This document shows, in pieces, positions 1-7,877 of a DNA stretch of 64,000 nt. Numbering within the stretch: position 1 is the first letter of the stretch; each line of letters starts with the position of its first letter. Both the position numbers and the translations under genes were made by a program. Location: contig NZ_JAGETZ010000015.1 in NCBI RefSeq assembly GCF_017571495.1, positions 121,489-185,488 on the forward strand, given 5' to 3'. The notes under the pieces were generated by a model. The model was not told the origin of the DNA and searched no databases. It saw nothing but the letters and a program-made list of their open reading frames with translations. The DNA comes from Hymenobacter negativus (GTDB taxonomy: Bacteria; Bacteroidota; Bacteroidia; Cytophagales; Hymenobacteraceae).

Positions 1-866
1 GTGCTCCCAACGAGGTATTCGCGCTCCACGTGCAGCAACTCTTCGTTGAGGTGCAGACGGCCGTGGGCGCAGCTGATGCCCAGAAATCCTTCGGCTGCTT
101 GGTAAATCTGTAGCACGGGCTGCCGAAATACCTGCTCAATGGCTGCCCGGTCTTCCTCTTCCAGCACTTCGGCTGCCGAGTAAATGCGCGTGGGGGCCAG
201 TCCCAGTGGGGCGCAGGCCTCGGCTTCGGCCAGCAGGCGCAGCACATAGGCCGGGGCCACCAGCACCGTGGGCGCGAAAGCTGCCAACTCCTGTCGCAGC
301 TGGGCCAGTGGACGGGTGAGGTCAAAGTAGGCGAAGCGGATGTGCCGGCCGCCGAGGGTTTCGTACAGTGGGCTGTTGGCCCGTAAGAACAGCGCAATGC
401 GGGCGGGCCGCCAGAGGCCGCCCGGTAGCGCCTTGGCCAGCATGGTGCCCGCCCAGGCCAGCCGCTCGCGGCGGCTGACCAGAAACACGCCCTGCGGCCC
501 CGCCGTGCCCGACGACAGCCCCACGCTTAACCCCTGCGGCAGTTGGGAAGCTGCGACGTCGCGGCTGGCTTCCGCTGCCCGTGCCACAGCCAGGCACTCC
601 GTCAGCGGCAGACTGTGCGTGTTCAGACCGGCAAATTGCGCCAGGTATTCACTTTTTTCCAGCACCGGCCACTGGTTGAGTAGCTGTCCAGCCCACGGTC
701 GGTAAAACGCGAATGCCCGCCCAGCCCAGCGCGTATACCGCCGCAGCCGGCGTTGCTGCCACCGTCGCAGTTGGGCCTGGCTGCGGGGCCGGCGCCCGTA
801 TCGCGCCCGGCAGTAATACCACAAAATCAGGAGCCGGTCCAGCCCGGCGCTCCAACTGCTAGCCAT
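1..866 (-). CDS. F390-synthetase-like adenylate-forming enzyme, C-terminus beyond window
   Basis: The reading frame is open from an ATG at 866 to the window edge, giving about 288 residues of a protein that continues outside. The N-terminal third is rich in Arg and Trp. Around residues 115-130 it has the Ser/Gly-rich P-loop typical of adenylate-forming enzymes (LSSGTAGP followed by an acceptor loop), as in phenylacetate-CoA ligase/CapK-type and F390 synthetase-related proteins. The expected role is ATP-dependent activation of a carboxylate; the substrate is unknown. Related proteins in Bacteroidota often sit with a FabH-like ketosynthase and a MBL hydrolase. Such a pair is present here at 7878-9736 on the same strand, now separated by about 7 kb. 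Confidence 0.7.
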   Translation of the reverse strand, partial: MASSWSAGLDRLLILWYYCRARYGRRPRSQAQLRRWQQRRLRRYTRWAGRAFAFYRPWAGQLLNQWPVLEKSEYLAQFAGLNTHSLPLTECLAVARAAEASRDVAASQLPQGLSVGLSSGTAGPQGVFLVSRRERLAWAGTMLAKALPGGLWRPARIALFLRANSPLYETLGGRHIRFAYFDLTRPLAQLRQELAAFAPTVLVAPAYVLRLLAEAEACAPLGLAPTRIYSAAEVLEEEDRAAIEQVFRQPVLQIYQAAEGFLGISCAHGRLHLNEELLHVEREYLVGS

Positions 867-882
867 GAGAGAATTGACCTTC

Positions 883-911
883 GTTAAAAGTTTGGTCCAA
901 AAGTCGCATTT
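883..911. repeat. Left copy of 29 bp inverted repeat
   Basis: This 29 bp stretch matches the reverse complement of 7810-7838 at 28 of 29 positions; the one mismatch is T against C near the middle. The outer edge reads GTTAAAAG and the inner edge AGTCGCATTT. It lies 17 bp upstream of the ATG of the adenylate-forming enzyme. No flanking target duplication was found. It may be the terminal repeat of a transposon-like block or a shared sequence left by rearrangement. Confidence 0.75.
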
Positions 912-1032
912 AGAGCGTTGGCATCTTTGCCTTTAGCGGCTTCCCTCTCAACAGGAAGTGGCGCGGGTCGAATCTCAACACATCGGTCAGCGCCTCGCCG
1001 AAGAAATCAAACTCCTCTTGAAGGTTGATGTG
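910..1032 (-). pseudogene. Possible C-terminal remnant of an unidentified gene
   Basis: Between an in-frame TAA at 1033-1035 and a TAA at 910-912 the minus strand encodes 40 residues with a protein-like composition, including EEFDFFGEALTDVLRFD and a basic end. The same frame is open back to the stop codon of the epimerase at 1201, broken only by that one stop. I do not recognise the family. It could be the tail of a lost gene of the neighbouring biosynthetic operon or chance coding. Confidence 0.25.
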
Positions 1033-1200
1033 TTACCAGCGCAAGGTACTGAAGCTAATTGTGCCACTTTGAATTTCTCGTTGAGGAAAATGAGGTGAAA
1101 GCTGATGACAACGGTGCAAGCAGGCGGTAGCCCAGGGCTGCTGTTGCTCGTAGCGCGGCGTGGCCCCGATGGATAGCAGGCTGGACTGCGGCACCAATGG

Positions 1201-2133
1201 TCAATTTTTTAGGAACCACTCCGCCGTAGTCCGGATGCCATCCGCGTAAGGAGTCGGCGTAAAGCCGAAGGTTTGGTCGAAGCGCGTGGAATCCAGTACG
1301 TAACCGTTTTCGTCCTGGTACATCATTTCGTGCGCCTCCCTCATAAAGGGAATGAACAGTCCCATCAATTTAAACAACCACTTGGGCAATACTTGCACCT
1401 TCGTGTTGCCGTGCATGTACTGCGCCGCCAGGGCGCCGAATTCCTGGCCAGTCAGTGTCGGCGAGGCCACGGGCAGTATCCAGGTTTGGTGGAAGGCCTC
1501 GGGGTGCTGCGCCAGCACGTACAGGGCACGGCCGATGTCCGGCGTGTAGGTGTAGGTGCGCGGCACGCGGGCATTCACGGCCCATTGCGGGGTCTGCTTC
1601 TTCTTCAGACGGCTGAAGACCAGCGTACCAGCCCAGCTTTTCTCGACCACGCCCGGGCCGTAAAAATCGGAGGCTTTGGCGATGATGGCCGGCAGCCCGC
1701 CACTGTGCCGCTCGGCCAGCAGTAGGCTTTCAATTTCGACCAGAATCCGCCCTTTTTCGCTCACCGGCCGCGTCGGCGTGGCTTCCGTGATTGGTCCCTC
1801 GACCCGGCCGTAGGTGTAGAGGCTGTCGAGAAAAATTAGCTGAGCCTGCGTGGCTTTGCAGGCGGCAATGACGTTGCGCATAATCACGGGCCAGTCGCGC
1901 CGCCACACCTTCGCGCTGTACTCCAAGCCCACGAGCAGGTACACGATGGCCGAGCCGTCCACGGCCAGCCGGGTCTGTTCGGCATCCAGAAAATCGGCTG
2001 ACCTGGTTTCGACTCCTGCCACCGAGGTGGGGTGGCGCGAAACCAACCGGATTTTTTCACCGTGCTGTTGCAGCACTGGCAGCAGTTGCGTCGTGATGGT
2101 GCCTTTGGCGCCCAGAATAGTGTGGAGTTTCAT
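1201..2133 (-). CDS. NAD-dependent epimerase/dehydratase-family protein (extended SDR)
   Basis: The 310 aa product has an N-terminal Rossmann strand with a degenerate glycine motif (ILGAKGTITTQL), an early TYGR tyrosine segment in place of a clear YxxxK pair, and a C-terminal substrate domain ending AEWFLKN. This resembles NAD(P)-binding epimerase/NmrA-type proteins that act on small cytoplasmic substrates. It is the last gene of a minus-strand run (amidohydrolase, flavoprotein, Crp regulator, epimerase). The 83 bp gap to the Crp gene contains an operator-like sequence at 2185-2210 that recurs upstream of the SDR at 5290. The substrate is unknown. Confidence 0.7.
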   Translation of the reverse strand: MKLHTILGAKGTITTQLLPVLQQHGEKIRLVSRHPTSVAGVETRSADFLDAEQTRLAVDGSAIVYLLVGLEYSAKVWRRDWPVIMRNVIAACKATQAQLIFLDSLYTYGRVEGPITEATPTRPVSEKGRILVEIESLLLAERHSGGLPAIIAKASDFYGPGVVEKSWAGTLVFSRLKKKQTPQWAVNARVPRTYTYTPDIGRALYVLAQHPEAFHQTWILPVASPTLTGQEFGALAAQYMHGNTKVQVLPKWLFKLMGLFIPFMREAHEMMYQDENGYVLDSTRFDQTFGFTPTPYADGIRTTAEWFLKN

Positions 2134-2184
2134 GCGGTTTTAAGTGGTAAGTGACGGGGCAAAATTCCACCGCTTCACCAGCCT

Positions 2185-2210
2185 AAAACGATAACAATCG
2201 CTAAGAAATG
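2185..2210. promoter_or_regulatory. Shared operator-like sequence, copy 1
   Basis: Read on the minus strand, this sequence matches 5195-5219 at 24 of 25 positions. Its core is partly palindromic (CGAT, AACA, ATCG). It lies about 50-75 bp upstream of the epimerase ATG at 2133 and directly after the Crp gene. The second copy is upstream of another SDR-type gene. The position in two promoter regions suggests a transcription-factor site, possibly for the adjacent Crp-type protein, or a shared promoter. Confidence 0.55.
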
Positions 2211-2216
2211 ACAGCC

Positions 2217-2792
2217 CTACTGACCCCGCGAGGTGCGGTTGCGAATGCGGCTCAAACTCACGGGCGTCACGCCCAGAAAATTGGCGATGTAGTGCTGGGG
2301 CACCCGCGCCAAGATGTTCGGGTTGCCGCTGACCAGCAGGGCCTCGTAGCGCTCGGCGGGGCTGAGCAGCAGCAGGCTCACCATGCGCTCTTCCAGGCCC
2401 ACGGCCAGGTATTCGGCAAACCGCCGGCCGAACTCCTGCCAGGCCATGCGCTGGCCAAATAAGTCAACCAGCACTGCATAGGGAAAGGTCAGGCAGTAGC
2501 CCGCACTCAGCGCTTCGATGGTGACCAGCGAGGGCCGGCCGGTCAGGCTGCTGAAGTAGGCGCCTATCAACTGGTCTTCAAAAAAGAAGTAGCTGGTGCG
2601 CTCCTCGCCGTCTTTGGTATAATATTGCCGGAACATGCCTTCGAGTACAAAACCCACGTCGGCTGCGACCCGGCCCTGCTCGGCAAAGACGGCGTGCCGC
2701 GCCAGGGGTACTAGGCGCAGGTGCGGCACCAACAGGTTCCAGTCCTCGTCGCTCAGGGGCGCAAACTGGGTCAGGTGCTGGCGCAGGCGCAT
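2217..2792 (-). CDS. Crp/Fnr-family transcriptional regulator
   Basis: The 191 aa product begins MRLRQHLTQFAPLSDEDW, the usual start of short Bacteroidota Crp-type proteins. An upstream in-frame ATG at 2819 is less likely. The first 115 residues form a cyclic-nucleotide-binding-like jelly roll (GFVLEGMFRQYY, later a FFFEDQLIGAY segment). The C-terminus carries a winged helix with recognition helix TPVSLSRIRNR. A cysteine cluster for an Fe-S centre is absent, so it is not a classical Fnr. It shares strand and likely transcript with the epimerase, and may control the operator repeats at 2185-2210 and 5195-5219. Confidence 0.85.
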   Translation of the reverse strand: MRLRQHLTQFAPLSDEDWNLLVPHLRLVPLARHAVFAEQGRVAADVGFVLEGMFRQYYTKDGEERTSYFFFEDQLIGAYFSSLTGRPSLVTIEALSAGYCLTFPYAVLVDLFGQRMAWQEFGRRFAEYLAVGLEERMVSLLLLSPAERYEALLVSGNPNILARVPQHYIANFLGVTPVSLSRIRNRTSRGQ

Positions 2793-2958
2793 CGCAGATT
2801 CGGGGAGAGACGGCAGCATTAACGAGCAGGCGGTGATACAGCAGTGGAGGAAGGGGCCGGGCAAGATAGGGGGTTGTGAAACAAATAAGGTAAAACCCCC
2901 TACTTGACTCTTTAAGCCGAGGTCCTTTCCGCAAGTAGAAGGTTGATTCAGAAACTAC

Positions 2959-3663
2959 TTATTTCCAAAAAGGCTTGGTTTTAAGCTGACCGTTCGGCCA
3001 CCGATATTGCAGCTGGAGCAGGCGGTGGCCAGCTACGCACGTTGCCTGTGGGCCGCCCCAGTACACCAGCGCCTGCGGCTCGCGGGCCAGCAGTGCCTGG
3101 AGCGGTGCCTCAGCCAGATACTGTGCAGCCGTCAGCGTATTGGCCACTACCACGTGCAGCGGTTGGCTGCCGTCGAGGTCCGCAAAGCAGTCGCTGGCTT
3201 GGTGGGCGTGGATGACGCTGACGACCGGCACGTGCGCGGGGATGCGGCGGCGCAAGGCATAGAAGTGTGCCAAACAGGAGATGTCGCCCAGCAGAACATA
3301 GGCCGGGGCCGGCTCTACCACGAACTTGCCGCCGGGGCCAGCGAAATGCACCGTGTCGCCGGGCTGGCATTGTTCGGCCCAGCGGGCGCCAGGACCACCC
3401 GAAAAGGTGCAGATGGCCAATTCCAGATGCCCTTGCATTGGGTCGTATCCCCACACCGAGTAGGTGCGCTTGCGCAGGCTGGCTGCTCCGCCTCGGGCCG
3501 CCAAACCAAAAAAGACGTTGAGCGTCTGGCCCGGAACGTACGTCCACGTGCGCAGCGCGGGGCCGCCCAGCGTCAGGCGCAGCGTGTGGGTGGCCACCCG
3601 CACTACTGCCACCACGGTCGCCGACTGCGTGAGCTGCTGGGCCAGGGAATTGAGGATACTCAT
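2959..3663 (-). CDS. Siderophore-interacting-type FAD-binding oxidoreductase
   Basis: The 234 aa product has a ferredoxin-reductase-like beta-barrel with the FAD motif RKRTYSVWGYDP near residue 85. A glycine-rich stretch (FAGPGGKFVV) and a SIP-type C-terminal half (LLGDISCLAHFYAL, YWGGPQA) follow. Relatives bind FAD and reduce ferric complexes or pass electrons in the cytoplasm. The usual TALPAI pattern of SIP proteins is altered to SCLAHF. It lies between the Crp gene and the amidohydrolase on the minus strand, with an 83 bp gap to the latter. The physiological substrate is unknown. Confidence 0.75.
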   Translation of the reverse strand: MSILNSLAQQLTQSATVVAVVRVATHTLRLTLGGPALRTWTYVPGQTLNVFFGLAARGGAASLRKRTYSVWGYDPMQGHLELAICTFSGGPGARWAEQCQPGDTVHFAGPGGKFVVEPAPAYVLLGDISCLAHFYALRRRIPAHVPVVSVIHAHQASDCFADLDGSQPLHVVVANTLTAAQYLAEAPLQALLAREPQALVYWGGPQATCVAGHRLLQLQYRWPNGQLKTKPFWK

Positions 3664-3746
3664 ACCAGTGATAGAAAAGAAGGTGAGCCTAGACGAAGCT
3701 GGAGTCGCCGCTTTACGGCAGCCGACCGACTTGCCTGAATGCTGGT

Positions 3747-4733
3747 TTACCGCGTAGCCGCCTGCGTGAGGCGTGCCCAGTTGCCGTGTGCGAACAACGT
3801 CTTTTGGTCGGCTGAGAGCGTCGTATCTTCCAGAAAGCGGCGGCCGGGTTGCCCCGGTTTATACTGATAGGGATAATCGGTCGAGAACAGAATACGCTCC
3901 GGCCCCACAATCTCCAAGGCGCGTTGCAGGTAGGCTTGGCTCCACATACCGCTGGGCGTCACGTACAGGTTCTGCCGTAAGTAATCGGCAATGGGCCGTT
4001 GCAGCGTGGCCACCTGCCCCAGCGCCGTGAGCCGGTCCAGGTAAAAGAGTACCACCTCGCCCCAGTGCCCCAGGATGATTTGCAAATCCGGGTATTTATC
4101 AAACACGCCGGCCAGCACTAGGCGCACGAACTGAATGCCTGCCTCGTAGTGCCAGCCCAGTCCGAACGTGGCCAACGAGATATCAACCGCCGGGCCAAAG
4201 CCGGAGTAAAGGGTCTCACGCACGGCCTGCTGCGGGATTTGGGGGTGGATAAACAAGGGCACGCCTAGCACAGTGGCTTCCTTGAACAGCGGCCAAAAAT
4301 CGGGGTGGTCCAGGTTTTTGTCGCGGGTGCGGCCGCTGAGCATCGCGCCCTTGAAGCCGAGTTGCGTCACACTACGCGCGAGTTCCGCCGCGACGTGAGC
4401 AGGCGAAGCGGTGGGCAGGGTGGCCAAGCCCTGAAAGCGGGTTGGATGCCGGGCAATGGTGGCAGACAGCAAGTCGTTGGTTTGCCGGGCCAGCGTCACG
4501 CTGGGCTCCGGGTCCAAGTTATGCAAGCCCGGCGTTGTCACCGAGAGCACCTGCACGTCCACGCCGCCCTCGTCCATCAGGGCCAAACGCCGCTCGCCAA
4601 GGTCGTCGAGCATGGCTTCGATTTCGCCGCGGTCCAGGACGGCGGTGCCCTCCTGCCCAATGGCCGACGCGGCCCAGGCGGCCCGGATGGCTGGGGTGAC
4701 AAAATGCTCTTCAATGGCAATCAGCTTCGTCAT
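3747..4733 (-). CDS. Amidohydrolase 2-family protein (ACMSD/resorcylate decarboxylase-like)
   Basis: The 328 aa product starts MTKLIAIEEHF, the EEH metal-binding start typical of this family. It then shows FIHPQIPQQ, HYEAGIQFVRL, LGHWGEVV and FSTDYPY in family order, supplying His and Asp ligands for a divalent metal in a TIM barrel. Members are nonoxidative decarboxylases or hydrolases of aromatic acids such as gamma-resorcylate or ACMS. It is the first gene of a minus-strand run and faces a 556 bp intergenic region shared with the divergent SDR at 5290. The exact substrate cannot be read from the sequence. Confidence 0.8.
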   Translation of the reverse strand: MTKLIAIEEHFVTPAIRAAWAASAIGQEGTAVLDRGEIEAMLDDLGERRLALMDEGGVDVQVLSVTTPGLHNLDPEPSVTLARQTNDLLSATIARHPTRFQGLATLPTASPAHVAAELARSVTQLGFKGAMLSGRTRDKNLDHPDFWPLFKEATVLGVPLFIHPQIPQQAVRETLYSGFGPAVDISLATFGLGWHYEAGIQFVRLVLAGVFDKYPDLQIILGHWGEVVLFYLDRLTALGQVATLQRPIADYLRQNLYVTPSGMWSQAYLQRALEIVGPERILFSTDYPYQYKPGQPGRRFLEDTTLSADQKTLFAHGNWARLTQAATR

Positions 4734-5289
4734 CTTCGGTTATGTTCAAAGTACGTAATGTGTCAACTCTGTCCGCTGGGTGAGCGAGACAGCGCGGACC
4801 AAGCACTATGCCCGCTTTACAGGACGACCCCGGCCAGCTTATATTTTGGGTGATTTTTCCCGGAAGCAGCAAGCTTGGCCAGTAACGTTGGGAACCAGTT
4901 AATTGATGAGAGGAAAAAGCTGCCTTTATCCCGCTAGAAGATGCTCCCCTTGCTAACTAGCCACCCCTCTTCCTGGCTTTCAACTGAGCAACAGTGGCTA
5001 CATTACTGCCTTTGGCCGTGCTTTTCTGCTGCTACCTGAACCTGCACAGCAAATACAACTTCTCCGAATAGCCAACGCCGGCCAATACCCCATTTAACAA
5101 CGGGTTCATAGCCGCCTGGCTGCTTAATGAAACCTGCGTAGAGACGAGTCGGGGGCCTAATTGTTTAACTACACCCAGCATACCAGTGGGCGCGCATTTC
5201 TTAGCGTTTGTTATCGTTTGGGCTCATAGGCCGCTCGGTCCTTTGTGGTGTTCCAATGCTCTTCGGCAGGAATCCCAAAGCCCCTTCCC
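4734..5289. other. Divergent intergenic region
   Basis: This 556 bp region separates the amidohydrolase (minus) from the TIGR01777 gene (plus). It contains operator-like copy 2 at 5195-5219. A TACTTTG sequence just upstream of the amidohydrolase ATG, on the minus strand, resembles a Bacteroidota -7 box. No convincing reading frame was seen. Confidence 0.5.
5195..5219. promoter_or_regulatory. Shared operator-like sequence, copy 2
   Basis: This 25 bp stretch matches the reverse complement of 2185-2210 at 24 of 25 positions, with the core TTAGCGTTTGTTATCG. It lies about 70-95 bp upstream of the ATG at 5290, facing the same way relative to its gene as copy 1 does to the epimerase. Both regulated genes would be NAD(P)-binding epimerase-type proteins. 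Confidence 0.55.
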
Positions 5290-6240
5290 ATGAACGTCCT
5301 CATCACTGGTGGCACCGGCCTCGTCGGTACCCGCCTTTCCACCGTGCTCACCGAAGCCGGCCACTGTGTGGCCCATCTGAGCCGCACGCTGGCGCCTGGC
5401 GGGTCCTGCCACGCGTTTCAGTGGGACCCCGCCGCCGGCACCATCGACCCACTGGCCGTGCCCTTCGCTGATGCGGTGGTGAACCTGGCCGGGGCCAACG
5501 TAGGCGAGGGCCAATGGACCACCGACCGTAAACAGGCGCTCCTGGCCAGCCGCGTCGATAGCCTGGCCCTGCTACACCGCGAGCTGGCCGAACCCGGGCA
5601 CCGCGTCCGCACCGTCGTTTCAGCCTCGGCCGTTGGCATTTACGGTGCGACCGGCGACGCGCTGGTAACGGAGGACACGCTGCCGGTCGGCAACGACCTG
5701 CTGGCCGACCTGACACAGGCCTGGGAGCAAGCCGCCGCGCCGCTCGCCGCCCTGGGTCTGCGAGTTGTCGTGCCGCGCATTGGGGTGGTGCTGAGTTTGG
5801 CGGGCGGGGCCCTGCCAGCCCTGGCCAGTCCGGTGAAGCTTGGCTTCGGGGCGCCCTTGGGCAGTGGCCAGCAGTGGCTGTCCTGGATTCACATCGACGA
5901 CCTGTGCCGCCTCGTACTCGCCATGCTGACCGATGACGTCTGGCAGGGCGCCTACAATGCGGTGGCTCCCAACCCGGCTACCAACACCGCCTTCACCACG
6001 GCATTGGCCGAGGTGCTGCACCGCCCCCTGCTGCTGCCCAATATTCCCGCTTTCATACTCCAACTGGCTATGGGCGAGCAGAGCGAAATGGTGTTGAACG
6101 GCAAGCGCGTGAGCGCGGCCAAAGTGCTGGCCCAAGGCTTTGCCTTCGAGTTCCCCGGACTGCGTGAGGCCTTGCAGGCGCTTTACCCCCCAGGTACCTA
6201 TTGTTGCCCAATAAATAATTCATTGCCTGATAGTTATTGA
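5290..6240 (+). CDS. TIGR01777-family SDR (YfcH-like epimerase)
   Basis: The ATG at 5290 gives MNVLITGGTGLVGTRL, a complete Rossmann GGTGxxG motif. An in-frame ATG at 5245 would add 15 unrelated residues. The protein has VVNLAGANVGEGQW, SASAVGIYG with the tyrosine, PRIGVVLS and WIHIDDLC, all hallmarks of the TIGR01777/YfcH subfamily, at about the usual length (316 aa). Function in cells is poorly known; members are NAD(P)-binding, presumably oxidoreductases or epimerases. The last 20 residues after LYPPGT look like an unusual extension. The DACNV gene follows after 102 bp on the same strand. Confidence 0.85.
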   Translation: MNVLITGGTGLVGTRLSTVLTEAGHCVAHLSRTLAPGGSCHAFQWDPAAGTIDPLAVPFADAVVNLAGANVGEGQWTTDRKQALLASRVDSLALLHRELAEPGHRVRTVVSASAVGIYGATGDALVTEDTLPVGNDLLADLTQAWEQAAAPLAALGLRVVVPRIGVVLSLAGGALPALASPVKLGFGAPLGSGQQWLSWIHIDDLCRLVLAMLTDDVWQGAYNAVAPNPATNTAFTTALAEVLHRPLLLPNIPAFILQLAMGEQSEMVLNGKRVSAAKVLAQGFAFEFPGLREALQALYPPGTYCCPINNSLPDSY

Positions 6241-6342
6241 TAGAAGCGCACGGTCCTGAAAGCCGACTTCTATATATTAAACTGCCCCACTCGGACTGCT
6301 CCTAGGCAAGCGACACTCTTTTTACCAAACTTCATCTCACCA

Positions 6343-7563
6343 ATGGTCACTGCGTATTATCCTGCTGAAATAGCCCACGCACTGCGGGAGCGCTGGGTTC
6401 AAATCGAGGGCAGCCCGCTGCCTGAGCACGCCGTGCTAACCCAGTTCCTGTCCATCATTTACCAGGCCAGCCTGCTGCGGGAAGAAGCCCGGCCCGTGGA
6501 ATGCCATGTCGTGCTCGCCACTGCGGCGCAGCTGACGGCTCCTGGGCAGCTCGCCACGGGCCCCCACGTTGTGGCCTTTGGCTCGCCCCGTCCCTGGGAC
6601 GCCCAGGAAATCCGGCGGCTCAGTCCGGCGGTGGCCCGCCCCGCCACGCTGCTCGCCGTGAGGCAGACCGAGGCAGGTGAGTTGGCGCTCTGGGGCCTGC
6701 TGGTGACGGACACACCCTGGGACCGGCTCCCCGGCAGCCCCGCGCTCACCGCCGACGAAGTCCCCCCGGTGCTGGTGGTGCACGTGCAGGGCCCGGGCCT
6801 GCTGACCTGCTACTGTGGGGCCACCCGCGTGTTGACGCTACGGGCGGGCCGCATCGACGGCCACGGCTTTTTGCAGTTCCCCACCGCCTGGAGTCGGGGG
6901 CGCTTCGGGGAGATGGTGGCCGCCAATCCCCAACTGGGCTTGGCCGAATTCGACCTCATTTCCTTGCTGGGAGCACATGTGCAGCGCCGGGCGGTGGCGC
7001 GGGTTCGAGCCGGGGGCCACGGCGGGCTGCTGGTGTTTGTGCCGCCGGGGGCCGTAGCTGAGCTGCTGGCGCCCGGCGGTTTGTTACGCCCCAAGTACCC
7101 CACCCAGGAGCTGGGCGGGGAAGGACGGTGCAGCCAGCTCATCCACGCCATCATTGCGCGGCAACAGGCCCTGGGGGATGTGAGTTGGGCCTACTACCAA
7201 CAAGCCCGCGACCCCGAACTCCGCGCCCTAGCGGTGGCCCTCGACCACTTCGCCGACTTGATGGCCGACTTGATGGCCGTCGACGGGGCGCTGGTGCTGA
7301 CCCAAAACCTGGAGATAGTGGGCTTCGGGGTCGAGATTCGGGCGCCGCACATTGCGCTGGACCAGGTCCATCGGGCCCTCGACCTGGAAGGCCAGCAACT
7401 GCAGGCCGAGCCCGCCGACCAGGGCGGCACCCGCCACCGGGCCGCCTACCGGCTCTGCGAGGCGGCCCCCGCGTGCCTGGCCGTTGCCGTCTCCCAGGAT
7501 GGCGGCGTGCAGCTGGTGCATCGCCACGCCGGCCGGATTATCTTCTGGAGCCAATTAGCTTAA
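6343..7563 (+). CDS. DACNV-type sensor with DisA_N/diadenylate-cyclase-like domain
   Basis: The 406 aa product has an N-terminal region matching my recollection of DACNV sensor proteins (PAEIAHALRERW, LPEHAVLTQFLS, YQASLLREEARPV). Its C-terminal third resembles the diadenylate cyclase fold: VDGALVLTQNLEI near residue 314 carries the DGA motif, and GGTRHRAAYRLCE near residue 361 carries the RHR motif, followed by CLAVAVSQDGGV. In DisA and CdaA these motifs bind ATP and metal to make c-di-AMP. Both are intact here, so a nucleotide second-messenger synthase or nucleotide-gated sensor is plausible. No transmembrane segment or DNA-binding domain was seen. No obvious effector gene adjoins it. Confidence 0.75.
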   Translation: MVTAYYPAEIAHALRERWVQIEGSPLPEHAVLTQFLSIIYQASLLREEARPVECHVVLATAAQLTAPGQLATGPHVVAFGSPRPWDAQEIRRLSPAVARPATLLAVRQTEAGELALWGLLVTDTPWDRLPGSPALTADEVPPVLVVHVQGPGLLTCYCGATRVLTLRAGRIDGHGFLQFPTAWSRGRFGEMVAANPQLGLAEFDLISLLGAHVQRRAVARVRAGGHGGLLVFVPPGAVAELLAPGGLLRPKYPTQELGGEGRCSQLIHAIIARQQALGDVSWAYYQQARDPELRALAVALDHFADLMADLMAVDGALVLTQNLEIVGFGVEIRAPHIALDQVHRALDLEGQQLQAEPADQGGTRHRAAYRLCEAAPACLAVAVSQDGGVQLVHRHAGRIIFWSQLA

Positions 7564-7877
7564 TCCGCAGGCATCACCGGCCCGGGAGTTCATCATGTAC
7601 CAGGTGGCCCGCTCTTGTAATAAAGGCCTGCTTATGCCCGCTAGGATGAGGCTTGTTGGCGCACGAAATGCCACCGCAAAACCTCTCGACATCCCGACGG
7701 CCTTATTAAAGCAGGGGCGCGATGAACTTCGTTGCAGCTTCATCTCCACTAATTCTGTAGGCAAGCCATTCAATTTTGCCGGGACAAGCCTGCGTAATCC
7801 TAGCTGGCCAAATGCGACTTTTGGACCGAACTTTTAACCAAGACCAGAAATAATTAAAAGCGAAATTAACCGTTGGC
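7564..7877. other. Intergenic region containing right inverted repeat
   Basis: This 314 bp region lies between the convergent DACNV (plus) and MBL (minus) genes. It contains the right inverted repeat at 7810-7838 and a short AT-rich segment before the MBL stop codon. Short frames present in it show no family features. Confidence 0.5.
7810..7838. repeat. Right copy of 29 bp inverted repeat
   Basis: This is the reverse complement of 883-911 with one mismatch. It lies 40 bp beyond the stop codon of the MBL hydrolase. Together the copies enclose 6.9 kb and separate MBL/FabH from the adenylate-forming enzyme. The two flanks do not share a target duplication that I can see. Confidence 0.75.

Noticed and set aside
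7555..7773. 72 codon minus-strand frame between the DACNV and MBL genes
   Set aside because: It overlaps the DACNV stop region, has no recognisable domain and looks like a chance frame.
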